Below, in pieces: positions 7,536 to 16,095 of a DNA stretch of 64,000 nucleotides. The stretch's first letter is position 1. Every line of letters begins with the position of its first letter. This DNA is from Limimaricola sp964022235. Lineage in GTDB: Bacteria > Pseudomonadota > Alphaproteobacteria > Rhodobacterales > Rhodobacteraceae. The notes below the pieces were generated by a model. It ran no database searches and had not been told where the DNA came from. It saw only the letters and a list, made by a program, of their open reading frames with translations. Where the stretch lies: the NCBI RefSeq assembly GCF_964022235.1, contig NZ_CAXHZL010000001.1, positions 1 to 64,000 on the forward strand, in the 5' to 3' direction. Made by a program: the position numbers and the translations under genes.

Positions 7536-8486
7536 ATGGCTGACACGAGTTTCGGACCCAAGGGCTGGACACCCGAGCGCCTCGGCAACCTTGCCGGCAA
7601 AACCTATGTCATCACCGGCGCCAATGCCGGCGCGGGCTTTCAGGCTGCCCGCATTCTCCTAGGCAAGGGCGCGGAGGTCGTGATGCTGAACCGCAGCGCC
7701 GAGAAATCCGCCGCCGCCGTAAACGAGCTGAAGCAGGAATTCGGAGCCGCCGCACCCGTGCGTTTCATCCGCATGGACCTCGCCGAGCAGGCCTCCGTCC
7801 GCATGGCCGCCGAAGAGGTCCTGAAGACCACCCCGCGCATCGACGCGCTGATCTGCAACGCCGCCATCGCGCAGGTGCCGACGCGCAAGCTGACGCCGGA
7901 CGGTTTCGAGAGCCAGCTCGGCACCAACCATTACGGCCACTTCACCCTGTGCGGCATGCTGTTCGACCGGATCGAGGAGGCACGGGGCCGAATCGTCGTC
8001 GTCGCCAGCCTCGGCTACAACATGGGACTGAAGACGATCCGCTTCGACGACATGAACTGGAACGAGGGCTATGGCGCGAACACCGCCTATTCCCAGAGCA
8101 AGCTGGCGCAGATGATGTTCGCCTACGAGCTTCAGGACCGCGCGCGCGCCGCCGGCCGCAACGTCGAGGTCTATGTCTGCCACCCCGGCTCGTCCGCGAC
8201 CTCGCTGATCTCGACCAGCGGCAGCCGGACGATGCGCCTCATCTGGTGGCTGATGACCAAGACGCAGATGGTCCAGACCGCCGAGCAGGGCGCCTATCCG
8301 GAAGTGATGTGTGCCACTGAAGAAGGACTGACCGAGCAGCGCGCGCTCTACGGACCCACCGGGACCAGGGAATTCGTCGGCCCGGTGGGCCGCGGCACGC
8401 TGAACGCCCATGCTCACGACAAGCCGGTCATGGTCAGGCTCTGGGAACGCTCCGAGAAGGACACCGGTTTCAGCTGGGGCCTGTGA
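7536..8486 (+). CDS. Short-chain dehydrogenase/reductase (SDR)
   Basis: This 316-residue SDR shows the NAD(P)-binding motif TGANAGAG at 27-34, the CNAA stabilising motif at 107-110, and the catalytic Ser158, Tyr185 and Lys189 (YSQSK). It resembles the retinol-dehydrogenase/WWOX-like oxidoreductases. It starts at ATG 7536 after AAGGAT and lies 72 bp after the aldo/keto reductase, very probably on the same transcript and under the same TetR control. The substrate is unknown. Confidence 0.92.
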   Translation: MADTSFGPKGWTPERLGNLAGKTYVITGANAGAGFQAARILLGKGAEVVMLNRSAEKSAAAVNELKQEFGAAAPVRFIRMDLAEQASVRMAAEEVLKTTPRIDALICNAAIAQVPTRKLTPDGFESQLGTNHYGHFTLCGMLFDRIEEARGRIVVVASLGYNMGLKTIRFDDMNWNEGYGANTAYSQSKLAQMMFAYELQDRARAAGRNVEVYVCHPGSSATSLISTSGSRTMRLIWWLMTKTQMVQTAEQGAYPEVMCATEEGLTEQRALYGPTGTREFVGPVGRGTLNAHAHDKPVMVRLWERSEKDTGFSWGL

Positions 8487-8589
8487 GGGCCTCGTAATGC
8501 CCACTGAGACAAGGGGGCGGGCATGGGCCGACTAGTCCCCCGCACTCGCCCGTCCGATCCCTGATATTGCAACTGACGAGGGCTAAGAC

Positions 8590-8787
8590 GTGAACATCGT
8601 GAATACGGCAACCGACTGGACGAGGGCCGAGATGCTCTCCTCTGCCTTCCTCATCTTGTTCGGCCTGTCCTTCCTTCTGGCGAGCCTGGGCGTCTGGGAA
8701 CTGGGCAGGACCGACATGGCAAGGGCCTATGTCATCCCCATGCTGGTGGCAGGCGCGCTGATCCTCTACTTCGAGCCCCCCCTGTAG
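8590..8787 (+). CDS. Small membrane protein, probably a truncated form of a longer family
   Basis: The frame starts at GTG 8590 and encodes 65 residues: an amphipathic start (NIVNTATDWTRAEMLSSAFL), one strong membrane segment, a GVWELGRTDMARAYVIP loop and a second hydrophobic stretch that stops abruptly at FEPPL. From memory, proteins beginning this way in other proteobacteria continue through the second membrane helix to about 140-150 residues. The run of seven C just before the stop (8777-8785 region) would suit a frameshift, so this may be a broken gene. It is the third gene of the TetR-controlled operon. Confidence 0.6.
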   Translation: MNIVNTATDWTRAEMLSSAFLILFGLSFLLASLGVWELGRTDMARAYVIPMLVAGALILYFEPPL

Positions 8788-8823
8788 AGGACGGGCCTGA
8801 TCACGACCATCTGCATGGACCCG

Positions 8824-9477
8824 TCAGGCGGCCTGCATTTCGGCAAGCTGTTTCAGGATCGACGCGTAGGTTGCCTCGCCTTGCGCCCCAGTGACGAGAT
8901 GCTGACGTTCGAAGATCATCGCAGGTACGCCGCTGATGCCCTGACTGGTCCAGAACTGCTCCTTGCGGCGCACCTGCTCGGCGCGCTCGCCGTTCTCCAG
9001 CACCGCAAGGGCCGCGCTGCGGTCGAGGCCGATCGAGGCGGCGACATCCGCAAGCGCGTCGTTGTCCGACAGATCGGCATGATGGGTGAAGAACGCCTCG
9101 AACAGCGCCATCTCCAGATCATGCGCGCGGCCCTGCTCCTCGGCCCAATCGATCATCTGATGCGCGCGAAAGGTGTTCCACATGCGCATGTCGTCGCTGT
9201 AATCGAAGGTGAAGCCGAGACCTTTGCCCAGATCGGAAAGCCGCTCACGCGCCTCGCGGGACTGCTCGGCTGTGGTGCCGTATTTCGCGGTGATGTGCTC
9301 GCGCAGATCCTCGCCCTCTTCGGCCATCTGCGGGTTCAGCTCGAAGGGGTGCCAATGCAGCTCCAAAGCAATGCCGGTCTCCTGCGCGGCGTGGGCAAGC
9401 TGGCGGTAGCCGATCACGCACCAGGGGCAGACGACGTCCGAGACGATATCGACGCGGATGGGAGAGGTATCCGTCAT
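8824..9477 (-). CDS. DsbA-family (FrnE-like) thiol oxidoreductase
   Basis: This 217-residue protein has a thioredoxin-like fold with active-site CPWC (Cys17, Cys20) and a helical insertion typical of FrnE/HCCA-isomerase relatives. There is no signal peptide, so it acts in the cytoplasm. The cis-proline loop is seen as ISGVPAMIF. The ATG at 9477 (MTDTSP) is preceded by AAGGA; upstream in-frame sequence is not protein-like. It is a single gene facing the end of the TetR operon. The family has been linked to polyketide biosynthesis and stress protection, but the role here is undefined. Confidence 0.9.
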   Translation of the reverse strand: MTDTSPIRVDIVSDVVCPWCVIGYRQLAHAAQETGIALELHWHPFELNPQMAEEGEDLREHITAKYGTTAEQSREARERLSDLGKGLGFTFDYSDDMRMWNTFRAHQMIDWAEEQGRAHDLEMALFEAFFTHHADLSDNDALADVAASIGLDRSAALAVLENGERAEQVRRKEQFWTSQGISGVPAMIFERQHLVTGAQGEATYASILKQLAEMQAA

Positions 9478-9994
9478 GGTTTCATGTCCTTGGGCGAGAG
9501 CTGAAAATGGCGGCGCAACGACCGTCCGGTCAGCGCATCTATGGCCTGCGGCGGTTTTTTCAAGGGACCGATCCCCAGCGGTAGGGGCCGTGGAGCAGAG
9601 GTTCACCCCGCCGGCCATGAAAGGGCGCTTTCGTCGGGGGGAGATGCTTTCAGCTCTGAGTGAGATCGATCCAATGCGCCGCTGCGCGACGATGCTGCAT
9701 GAAGCTCGGCGGTGAACGAGACGAAAAGCTGCCGCGACTGACCCGTGTCCGGCTTCCTGATGGATAGGAAAGTCGGGTCATGACAGGGGTGTAGAAGATA
9801 TTATTTCATAAATCCAAGGATTATTGCCAATAAAATTGCGGGCATCGCTCTAAAAGTGTAGGGTTGTGATGCCGGCAGCATGTGGCGATGTGCGTCGCGA
9901 GTGGTCCAACCGCCGGTTCATATACAGTTTGGCAGCGATGCCCCGGCCGTCCGCCGGGTGCGATATGCTGCTGGTATCAGTGATAGGACATTCC
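9478..9994. other. Intergenic stretch, AT-rich in its second half
   Basis: No gene is supported in these 517 bp. The segment around 9790-9840 is strikingly A+T-rich and contains the perfect palindrome TTATTG-C-CAATAA (9821-9833). It likely carries promoters for the divergent genes at 9477 (minus) and 9995 (plus). Confidence 0.5.
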
Positions 9995-10258
9995 ATGAAA
10001 TCCATTGCTTTGATAAGCGGCTTGATCTGCGCCGCGCTGGCCGTGCCGACACTGACGGCCGCACAAGAGACCCCGAGCTACTTTGACAGCGTGATCTCCA
10101 AGCTCTCGCAAAGCGGTTATCGCAATATGCAACTTGTGAACCCGCAGAGTCGCCAGCTCGTGGGATTCGACGCCTACGGCAGCGAGGTGTCGCTGATCAT
10201 CCATCCCCGCAACGGCACCATCGCGTCATGGGACTACGTCAACATGCGCGACAACTGA
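9995..10258 (+). CDS. Small secreted PepSY-like protein
   Basis: This 87-residue protein starts at ATG 9995 with AGGA 8 nt upstream. A signal peptide runs to about residue 24 (ALAVPTLTAAQ). The mature part YFDSVISKLSQSGYRNMQL, then LVGFDAYGSEVSLII and NGTIASWDY, has the beta-alpha-beta arrangement of PepSY domains, which are usually periplasmic and often modulate proteases or regulators. An upstream in-frame extension lacks protein character. It is followed 32 bp later by the remains of a second small secreted-protein gene, which suggests an original pair. Confidence 0.72.
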   Translation: MKSIALISGLICAALAVPTLTAAQETPSYFDSVISKLSQSGYRNMQLVNPQSRQLVGFDAYGSEVSLIIHPRNGTIASWDYVNMRDN

Positions 10259-10290
10259 GCCACCGCCTCACCCGGAAAAAGGAGAGAGCC

Positions 10291-10560
10291 ATAACCAATT
10301 TCCGTTTCTATGCCGCTGGCGCGGCGTTGATGATGCTTGTCGGGAGTTGACCCGCAGGGGCGCAGTCGACGGAAAAGCTGCCGCGGCACCTCGACAACCT
10401 CGAGCCGATGGGCTGGAGCATCGTCGACCATCTCGGACCTTCCGAGGAAGGCGAGCGGATCCTGCTTCGCGACGAGCAGGGGCGCCTGCGGTCAGGGGTG
10501 CTGCACACCAATCTTGGCCTGCTGACCCATGATCCGCTCCGGCATCCAGCCGAGCGATAA
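10291..10560 (+). pseudogene. Decayed small secreted-protein gene (start codon lost, nonsense codon)
   Basis: A frame with normal coding character runs from 10291 to TAA at 10558-10560. A good ribosome-binding site (AAAAAGGAGAGAGCC) sits exactly in front of ATA where ATG is expected. The first 18 codons read like a signal peptide (TNFRFYAAGAALMMLVGS), then TGA (10348-10350) interrupts, and the mature part continues (PAGAQSTEKLPRHLDNLEPM and onwards). Two independent lesions, a lost start and a stop in the signal peptide, argue for a pseudogene. The product would have been about 89 residues. It follows the PepSY-like gene and may have been co-transcribed. Confidence 0.65.
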
Positions 10561-10564
10561 GGAA

Positions 10565-10595
10565 TGGGGCGCGTCGCGGATCGCGTCGCGCCCCA
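10565..10595. terminator. GC-rich hairpin between convergent genes
   Basis: TGGGGCGCG (10565-10573) pairs with CGCGCCCCA (10587-10595), with further CGCG pairing inside. It lies 8 bp after the end of asd and 5 bp after the pseudogene, so it can serve both directions. No U-tract is evident. Confidence 0.55.
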
Positions 10596-10602
10596 GTTGT
10601 CC

Positions 10603-11625
10603 TCAGCCCTTCTTGAGGGCCTTCTGGCCCAGAACTTCGGCGATCTGCACCGCGTTGAGGGCAGCACCCTTGCGCAGGTTGTCGGACACGCACCACAGGT
10701 TCAGGCCGTTCTCGACAGTGCCGTCCTGACGGATGCGCGAGATGAAGGTGGCATAATCGCCCACGCATTCGACGGGGGTGACGTAGCCACCGGGCTCGCG
10801 CTTGTCGATCACCAGGATGCCGGGAGCCTCGCGCAGGATGTCGCGGGCCTCGTCCTCGTCGAGGAACTCCTCGAATTCGATGTTGATCGATTCCGCATGG
10901 CCGACGAAGACCGGCACCCGCACGCAGGTCGCGGTGAGCTTGATCGCGGGGTCGAGGATCTTCTTGGTCTCGACCATCATCTTCCACTCTTCCTTGGTCC
11001 CGCCGTCTTCCATGAAGACGTCGATGTGCGGGATCACGTTGAAGGCGATCTGGCGCGGATAGACCGAAGGGGCCACTTCCTGACCGGGGACATACATGCC
11101 CTTGGTCTGGTTCCACAGCTCGTCGATCGCCTCCTTGCCGGTGCCGGAGACGGACTGGTAGGTCGAGACGACGACCCGCTTGATCTTCGCGCGGTCATGC
11201 AGCGGCTTGAGCGCCACCACCATCTGCGCGGTCGAGCAGTTGGGGTTCGCGATGATGTTCTTCTTGGTATAGCCCAGCACCGCGTCGGCGTTGACCTCGG
11301 GCACCACCAGCGGCACGTCGGGGTCCATGCGGTAGAGCGAGGAGTTGTCGATCACCACGCAGCCGGTGGCCGCGGCTTTCGGCGCGTATTCCTTGGTGGC
11401 CTCGGAGCCCACGGCAAAGAGCGCGATGTCCCAGCCGGTGAAGTCGAAGGTGGCGAGGTCCTGGGTTTTCAAAGTTCGGTCGCCAAAGCTCACCTCGGTG
11501 CCGAGCGAGCGGCGGCTGGCGAGAACGGCGATTTCCTCGATCGGAAACGCGCGCTCGTCCAGGATGTTGAGCATTTCGCGACCCACGTTGCCCGTGGCGC
11601 CGACGACGACGACCTTGTAGCCCAT
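10603..11625 (-). CDS. asd: Aspartate-semialdehyde dehydrogenase
   Basis: This enzyme reduces L-aspartyl-4-phosphate to aspartate semialdehyde with NADPH, feeding lysine/DAP, threonine and methionine synthesis. The 340-residue protein has the Rossmann motif GATGNVG at 9-15, the catalytic Cys130 in NPNCST and the family His/Arg region near HAESINIEFEE. The ATG at 11625 (MGYKVVVVG) follows AGGAGG; a 16-residue upstream extension is not conserved in character. It stands alone, transcribed away from tRNA-Pro. dapD and dapE, which act downstream in the same pathway, lie 21-26 kb away in this window. Confidence 0.97.
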   Translation of the reverse strand: MGYKVVVVGATGNVGREMLNILDERAFPIEEIAVLASRRSLGTEVSFGDRTLKTQDLATFDFTGWDIALFAVGSEATKEYAPKAAATGCVVIDNSSLYRMDPDVPLVVPEVNADAVLGYTKKNIIANPNCSTAQMVVALKPLHDRAKIKRVVVSTYQSVSGTGKEAIDELWNQTKGMYVPGQEVAPSVYPRQIAFNVIPHIDVFMEDGGTKEEWKMMVETKKILDPAIKLTATCVRVPVFVGHAESINIEFEEFLDEDEARDILREAPGILVIDKREPGGYVTPVECVGDYATFISRIRQDGTVENGLNLWCVSDNLRKGAALNAVQIAEVLGQKALKKG

Positions 11626-11723
11626 GTTCTGGAGCCTCCTGAAAGTTCGTGCGGTCCCTACACGTTTCGCCACGGAAGGGAAAGCGCCACAAGGCGTCTC
11701 ATGAGGCGAGATGTAGGGATAAA

Positions 11724-11800
11724 TGGTCGGAGTGAGAGGATTCGAACCTCCGACCCCCTGCTCCCGAAGCAGGTGCGCTACCAGGCTGCGCTACACTCCG
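11724..11800 (-). tRNA. tRNA-Pro (CGG)
   Basis: The minus strand folds into a cloverleaf: acceptor CGGAGTG/CACTCCG, D-arm with AGCCTGGTAGC, anticodon stem CCTGC/GCAGG around loop TTCGGGA (anticodon CGG), T-arm GGTTCGAAT, discriminator A and an encoded CCA. It reads CCG codons, which are frequent in this high-GC DNA. No integrated element or direct repeat of its 3' end was seen next to it. Confidence 0.97.
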
Positions 11801-11854
11801 ACCGTGGCGCCGACCTAACGCCTCGCGCCGGGCTTTGCAAGAGCCTCCGCGCGG

Positions 11855-12820
11855 TCAATCCGCGCGGAAGCGCCCGGGGCGCAGAAAGCGCTTGAGCACG
11901 CTGGCGCGCGGGCTCGAGCCGTTTTCCCAGCGCATCCGGGTCTGCAGCACGGGCCGGTTGCGTGAACGTCCGCCGCGGCCTTCGCGCAGCACGATGTAGA
12001 GCCCCGAGGCGATAATGATGCCGGTGCCATATATGGTCGGCGCATCGGGAAACTCGTCGAAGAACAGCGCGCCATAGAGGGTGGCCCAGATGATCTGGCT
12101 GTATTGCATCGGCGCCACGACGACCGCCTCGCCGGTCGAGTAGGCCGCGACCATGATCCGACCGCCGATCCAGCCCAGCGCCGCGATCACCGCGACCAGC
12201 CCGAAATCCGAGATCGGCATCGGCTTGTAGACGAAAGCCAGCGCCGCGCCCATCAGCACGAAATTGGCGATCATCGGGTAGAGCAGCAGCACCACGGGCC
12301 GCTCTTCATGCCCGATCTTGCGCACGATGATCGAGGCAGTCGAGCCGCCGATCGCCACACCGAGCGCCGCAAGATGGCCCAGCGACAACTCGGTCTGGCC
12401 GGGCCTGAGCACGATGAGGACGCCCACCAGCCCCACCAGTACCGCGCCCCAGCGGTGGAGGCCGACGGTTTCGCCCAGCACCGGGATCGCCAGCACGGTG
12501 ATCAGCAGCGGCGTGGCGAAGATCAGCGCGTAGACCTGCGCCAGCGGCAGGGCCGAGAAGGCGTAAAAGGCGCAGGTGGCAGTGAGAAACCCGGCAGCGG
12601 TGCGCAGCGCTACCCACCAGGGGTGGCGGGGCCTGAGCGTGCCGGGCTCTGGATCGCCGATGATCATCACCAGCGCCAACGGAAAGGCGAGCGTGACCGA
12701 AAAGAAGATCAACTGGACCGGCGAGTAGCCGCTGCCCAGAAGCTTGATGACCGTGTCGTGGGTAGCAAAGACCGCAAAGGAGGCAAGCGCGAACAAGGCG
12801 CCTTTCGCGTTGTTGCCCAT
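11855..12820 (-). CDS. DMT-superfamily (EamA) transporter
   Basis: This 321-residue inner-membrane protein has about ten transmembrane helices arranged as two EamA repeats (first from FALASFAVFATHDTVIKLL, second from LGVAIGGSTASIIVRKIG). Members export amino acids or other metabolites. The C-terminus is a basic, soluble tail (RGGRSRNRPVLQTRMRW). The ATG at 12820 (MGNNAKG) has GGGAGA 6-7 nt upstream; the ATG 6 nt further upstream would be too close to it. It is a single gene between tRNA-Pro and leuB. The substrate cannot be inferred. Confidence 0.9.
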   Translation of the reverse strand: MGNNAKGALFALASFAVFATHDTVIKLLGSGYSPVQLIFFSVTLAFPLALVMIIGDPEPGTLRPRHPWWVALRTAAGFLTATCAFYAFSALPLAQVYALIFATPLLITVLAIPVLGETVGLHRWGAVLVGLVGVLIVLRPGQTELSLGHLAALGVAIGGSTASIIVRKIGHEERPVVLLLYPMIANFVLMGAALAFVYKPMPISDFGLVAVIAALGWIGGRIMVAAYSTGEAVVVAPMQYSQIIWATLYGALFFDEFPDAPTIYGTGIIIASGLYIVLREGRGGRSRNRPVLQTRMRWENGSSPRASVLKRFLRPGRFRAD

Positions 12821-12899
12821 GCGCATTCTCCCGGTCTGACTGGCTGTGTCGGCGCCAGCAATGGCCGAGCCCGCCGCTTGATGCAAGGCGAGGTGGGGT

Positions 12900-12922
12900 G
12901 GGGCGGCGATATCCGCCGCCCC
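12900..12922 (-). terminator. Hairpin after leuB
   Basis: GGGGCGGC (12900-12907) and GCCGCCCC (12915-12922) form a perfect 8-bp stem 10 bp beyond the leuB stop. It lacks a clear U-tract. Confidence 0.55.
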
Positions 12923-12931
12923 GCTGATTTC

Positions 12932-14038
12932 TTACAGCGACGCGTCGAGCGCCGCGATCACCGCGTCGCCCATCTCGGCGGTGGAGATCGGCGTGCCGCC
13001 CTCGGGGCCGAGCAGGTCGGCGGTGCGCAGCCCATCGGCCAGCACCTTCTCGACGGCCTTCTCCAGCCGCTCGGCCTCGACGCCCTGATCGAAGCTGTAG
13101 CGCAGCGCCATGGCGAACGAGAGGATGCAGGCGATCGGGTTGGCCTTGCCCTGACCGGCGATGTCGGGAGCCGAGCCGTGCACCGGCTCGTAGAGCGCCT
13201 TGGGGCGGCCGTTGGCCATCGGCGCGCCCAAGCTCGCAGAGGGCAGCATGCCCAGGCTACCGGTGAGCATCGCGGCGGCGTCCGACAGAAGATCGCCGAA
13301 CAGGTTGTCAGTGACGATCACATCGAACTGCTTGGGCCAGCGGCAGAGCTGCATGGCGCCTGCGTCGGCGTACATGTGGCTCAGCTCCACGTCCGAGTAC
13401 TCGGCCTCGTGAATCTCGGTCACGACCTGACGCCAGAGCACGCCCGATTCCATGACGTTGGCCTTCTCCATCGAGCAGACCTTGTTATTCCGACGGCGGG
13501 CCAACTCGAAGGCGGAGCGCGCGACGCGGGCGATCTCGCTCTCGGTGTAGCGCTGGGTGTTGATGCCGACGCGCTCGTTGCCTTCCTTGTGGATGCCGCG
13601 CGGCTCGCCGAAGTACACGCCCGAGGTCAGTTCGCGCACGATCATGATGTCGAGGCCCGCCACGACGTCGCGCTTGAGCGAGGAGAAATCGGCCAGAGCG
13701 TCGAAGCACTGCGCCGGACGCAGGTTCGAGAAGAGGTCCATCTCCTTGCGCAGGCGCAACAGGCCGCGCTCAGGCTTTTGGGAGAAGTCGAGCGTGTCGT
13801 ACTTGGGGCCACCCACGGCGCCGAGCAGCACGGCATCGGCGTTCTGGGCCTTTTCCATGGTGGCGTCGGTGAGCGGCGTGCCATGCGCGTCGAAGGAGGC
13901 GCCGCCGACGAGATCATCCTCGACGTCGAAAGCGAGGTCGCGCTTCTCGCCGTACCAGCCGATGATCTTCTTCACCTCGTTCATGACTTCGGGACCGATG
14001 CCGTCTCCGGCGAGGATCAGAAGGGAAGGATTGGACAC
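12932..14038 (-). CDS. leuB: 3-isopropylmalate dehydrogenase
   Basis: LeuB oxidises and decarboxylates 3-isopropylmalate to 2-ketoisocaproate with NAD+, the third leucine-specific step. The 368-residue protein shows LILAGDGIGPEV at the N-terminus, the substrate Arg residues in RLRKEMDLFSNLRP, the metal-binding region IVTDNLFGDLLSDAAAML and NAD-binding LYEPVHGSAPDIAG. The start is GTG 14038 (SNPSLLIL) with GGAG 9 nt upstream; the length matches the family. It lies downstream of leuD-leuC on the same strand but is separated from them by two unrelated genes. Confidence 0.97.
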   Translation of the reverse strand: MSNPSLLILAGDGIGPEVMNEVKKIIGWYGEKRDLAFDVEDDLVGGASFDAHGTPLTDATMEKAQNADAVLLGAVGGPKYDTLDFSQKPERGLLRLRKEMDLFSNLRPAQCFDALADFSSLKRDVVAGLDIMIVRELTSGVYFGEPRGIHKEGNERVGINTQRYTESEIARVARSAFELARRRNNKVCSMEKANVMESGVLWRQVVTEIHEAEYSDVELSHMYADAGAMQLCRWPKQFDVIVTDNLFGDLLSDAAAMLTGSLGMLPSASLGAPMANGRPKALYEPVHGSAPDIAGQGKANPIACILSFAMALRYSFDQGVEAERLEKAVEKVLADGLRTADLLGPEGGTPISTAEMGDAVIAALDASL

Positions 14039-14167
14039 GTTGCGCGCTCCGATTTGAAACGAATGGAATGGCGATGCGGTAGCCCGAGGCCGCCGCAGGG
14101 TCAAGTTTGCCCGCCGGATTTCGCCATATAACGAGGAGGAGGGAGGGACCGTCCTGCAGCCGGAGCC

Positions 14168-15265
14168 TCACTCCAACTCGAGGTCGACCCAGACCAGCCG
14201 GTGCGCCGAGGCGCGCGCGGCGGCTTCGGCGATCTCGCCCGCTTCTGGCCAGACCACGCCCGCACCCGTGACGGCAAGACCCGCGCGCGAGGGCAGGATG
14301 TAGTCGACGCGCAGGTTGCCGGGGCCATCTGGGGCCGCGTCCCAATCGGCGGTATCAAGGCCGGGATCGCCCGACTGATCCGCATCGGCGCTGGCGCGCC
14401 CGCCCTCGCTCGGAGGGCGCGGATCGACAAGCCTTGGGTCGCCCAGCAGATCGCGCATGGTCTCGTGCCGTCCGGCACCATCGATAGGGTCGAGGTTGGC
14501 AAGGCCGATGATCGCAAAGGGCGGCTCCGGCGGCGCGCCGAGATCGCCGTCCATGAGCCGCTGCCACAGCCGGATCTCGTCGCGATTGCGCAGCCCGTTG
14601 AGGTCTTCGGGGCCGTCGAACACCGGCGGCGTCGCGGCAAAGGCCATGAGGGTAAGCGGGCCTTGTGGCGTGTGCACCGTCACCACCCAGTGCCCGGTGC
14701 TCGACAATCGCCGCGCCGCCTGCGCCTCGGGCGAGGGGAAGGGCATGCCGCCCAGCGTGGGCTGGGTCGCGCCGGGCAGGTCGCGCCAGAGCAGGGGGGT
14801 GAGGTCGCGCAGCAGGTCGATCGGATGACGCGACAGCAGCGCCATCGCACCCTCGCCGGTAAAACGCCCGTAGCCCTGCGCGTCGCGGGCGCGGCCCGGC
14901 CGGCCGTCGCCGTCGAGGTCCAGCCCCGAGAGGCGGCCCGCGTTCGATGGCAGGGCGAGCAGATGCGGATAGTCCGGCCCGCCCAATCCGCGCAGCAGCT
15001 CCGCGAAGGCGGTGAGGGCCACGTTCTGCGCGTCGTGATCAAAGCCGGTCAGCAGCAGGATATCGGGGGCGGCGTGGGCGATGATCCGGGCGGCGTCGCC
15101 GACCTGCGCCTCCTCGCGCCGGATGTCGCGCAGCAGCAGGCCGGGGCCATCACGGCTCAGGCCGGGGTCGTAGGTGGCGAGGCGGAGCGGGTCAGCCGGG
15201 GCAGGGCCGGCCAGCAGAACGAGAAGGGTAGCAAACAGGGCGCTGGCGCGCGCCCCTTGCCTCAT
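14168..15265 (-). CDS. Secreted endonuclease/exonuclease/phosphatase-fold protein
   Basis: This 365-residue protein has a signal peptide (ALFATLLVLLAGPAPADP) and an EEP (DNase I-like) layout: LRLATYDPGLSRDGPGLLLR near the start, DILLLTGFDHD near 68-78 and a C-terminal NLRVDYILPSRAGL with SAHRLVWVDLE. The central motif, usually GDxN in active enzymes, reads GLANLDP with Leu255 in the Asp position, and the early acidic residue of the NE-type motif is also absent. A catalytic role is therefore doubtful. Its ATG overlaps the upstream membrane-protein stop (ATGA), so the two are coupled. Confidence 0.78.
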   Translation of the reverse strand: MRQGARASALFATLLVLLAGPAPADPLRLATYDPGLSRDGPGLLLRDIRREEAQVGDAARIIAHAAPDILLLTGFDHDAQNVALTAFAELLRGLGGPDYPHLLALPSNAGRLSGLDLDGDGRPGRARDAQGYGRFTGEGAMALLSRHPIDLLRDLTPLLWRDLPGATQPTLGGMPFPSPEAQAARRLSSTGHWVVTVHTPQGPLTLMAFAATPPVFDGPEDLNGLRNRDEIRLWQRLMDGDLGAPPEPPFAIIGLANLDPIDGAGRHETMRDLLGDPRLVDPRPPSEGGRASADADQSGDPGLDTADWDAAPDGPGNLRVDYILPSRAGLAVTGAGVVWPEAGEIAEAAARASAHRLVWVDLELE

Positions 15266-16095
15266 GCGGGCAGCAGCCCGGCCTCGCGCGCCGTGGCGCG
15301 TTCACGCTGGGCTCCGATCATGTCGGCTACGCGCTGCAACGCCACGCCGCGCATCAGCAGGCTCGCCGGCAGGAAGGCCCAGGCGGTGATGGTCCAGATC
15401 AGCGTGTGCGGGTTCGACAGGTTGAGCGGGCCGAACATCGGCCCACCGATGGTCAGCAGTGCCGGGATCACGAAGGGCAGCAGGAAACCCAGCACGAGGT
15501 TGAACTGCCCGTCGCGGCGCAGCCGCCAGATCACGTCGGATCCGGAAGTCGGATCGAAGGTGGGCAGGTTGATCCAGACGTTGAAGTTGCCGGTACGCAT
15601 CGGCCAGCCGCGAAAGCGCAGCAGCAGGGCAAAAAGCACCAGCGACGAGAGCGAGATCACGTAGCTCAGCGCGGCGCCGCCGCGGACCTGATCGGCGAGT
15701 GCGGCGGGCGTGCCGTCGGGCAGGGTCAACATGAGCAGCCGCACTGGCGAATAGGGGATGTCGAGAGCATGGCCGAGCGGGGCGGCCAAGGCGACGACAA
15801 GCGCGGTGATGGTCGAGGCTTCGCCGGTGTCGCGTATCATCAGCGACAACAGGAACACCGCCGCCGCCGTCGTCACGAAGCGGATCCGGTTGAAGGGCTG
15901 GGCATCGCGGAATTCGACGAGGCTCGGCGAGAGCGAGGTGTATTCGACCGCCGTGAAAAGCCCGGCGGCCAGCGCCACGAGGGCGACGATTTCGGGGGTG
16001 CCCGATCCACCTGACGGCAGCAGCATCGAGGGTGTCGCGATCATCAACACCACCAGCGCCGCCCGCAGGAGTCCTCCTGTCAGTCGCGTGACCAT
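15262..16095 (-). CDS. Multi-pass membrane protein of unknown function
   Basis: I do not recognise a characterised family. The 277-residue protein has about eight hydrophobic segments, starting with LLRAALVVLMIATPSMLLP, and a middle hydrophilic loop (MRTGNFNVWINLPTFDPTSG). The ATG at 16095 is preceded by AGGA about 10 nt upstream; a frame extending further upstream is not protein-like. It is the first gene of a two-gene unit with the EEP-fold protein, inserted between leuD and leuB. The pairing suggests a shared envelope function. Confidence 0.75.
   Translation of the reverse strand: MVTRLTGGLLRAALVVLMIATPSMLLPSGGSGTPEIVALVALAAGLFTAVEYTSLSPSLVEFRDAQPFNRIRFVTTAAAVFLLSLMIRDTGEASTITALVVALAAPLGHALDIPYSPVRLLMLTLPDGTPAALADQVRGGAALSYVISLSSLVLFALLLRFRGWPMRTGNFNVWINLPTFDPTSGSDVIWRLRRDGQFNLVLGFLLPFVIPALLTIGGPMFGPLNLSNPHTLIWTITAWAFLPASLLMRGVALQRVADMIGAQRERATAREAGLLPA

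Noticed and set aside
12104..14131. Plus-strand open frame of 675 codons
   Set aside because: It lies opposite leuB and the DMT transporter and shows the same shadow-frame composition.
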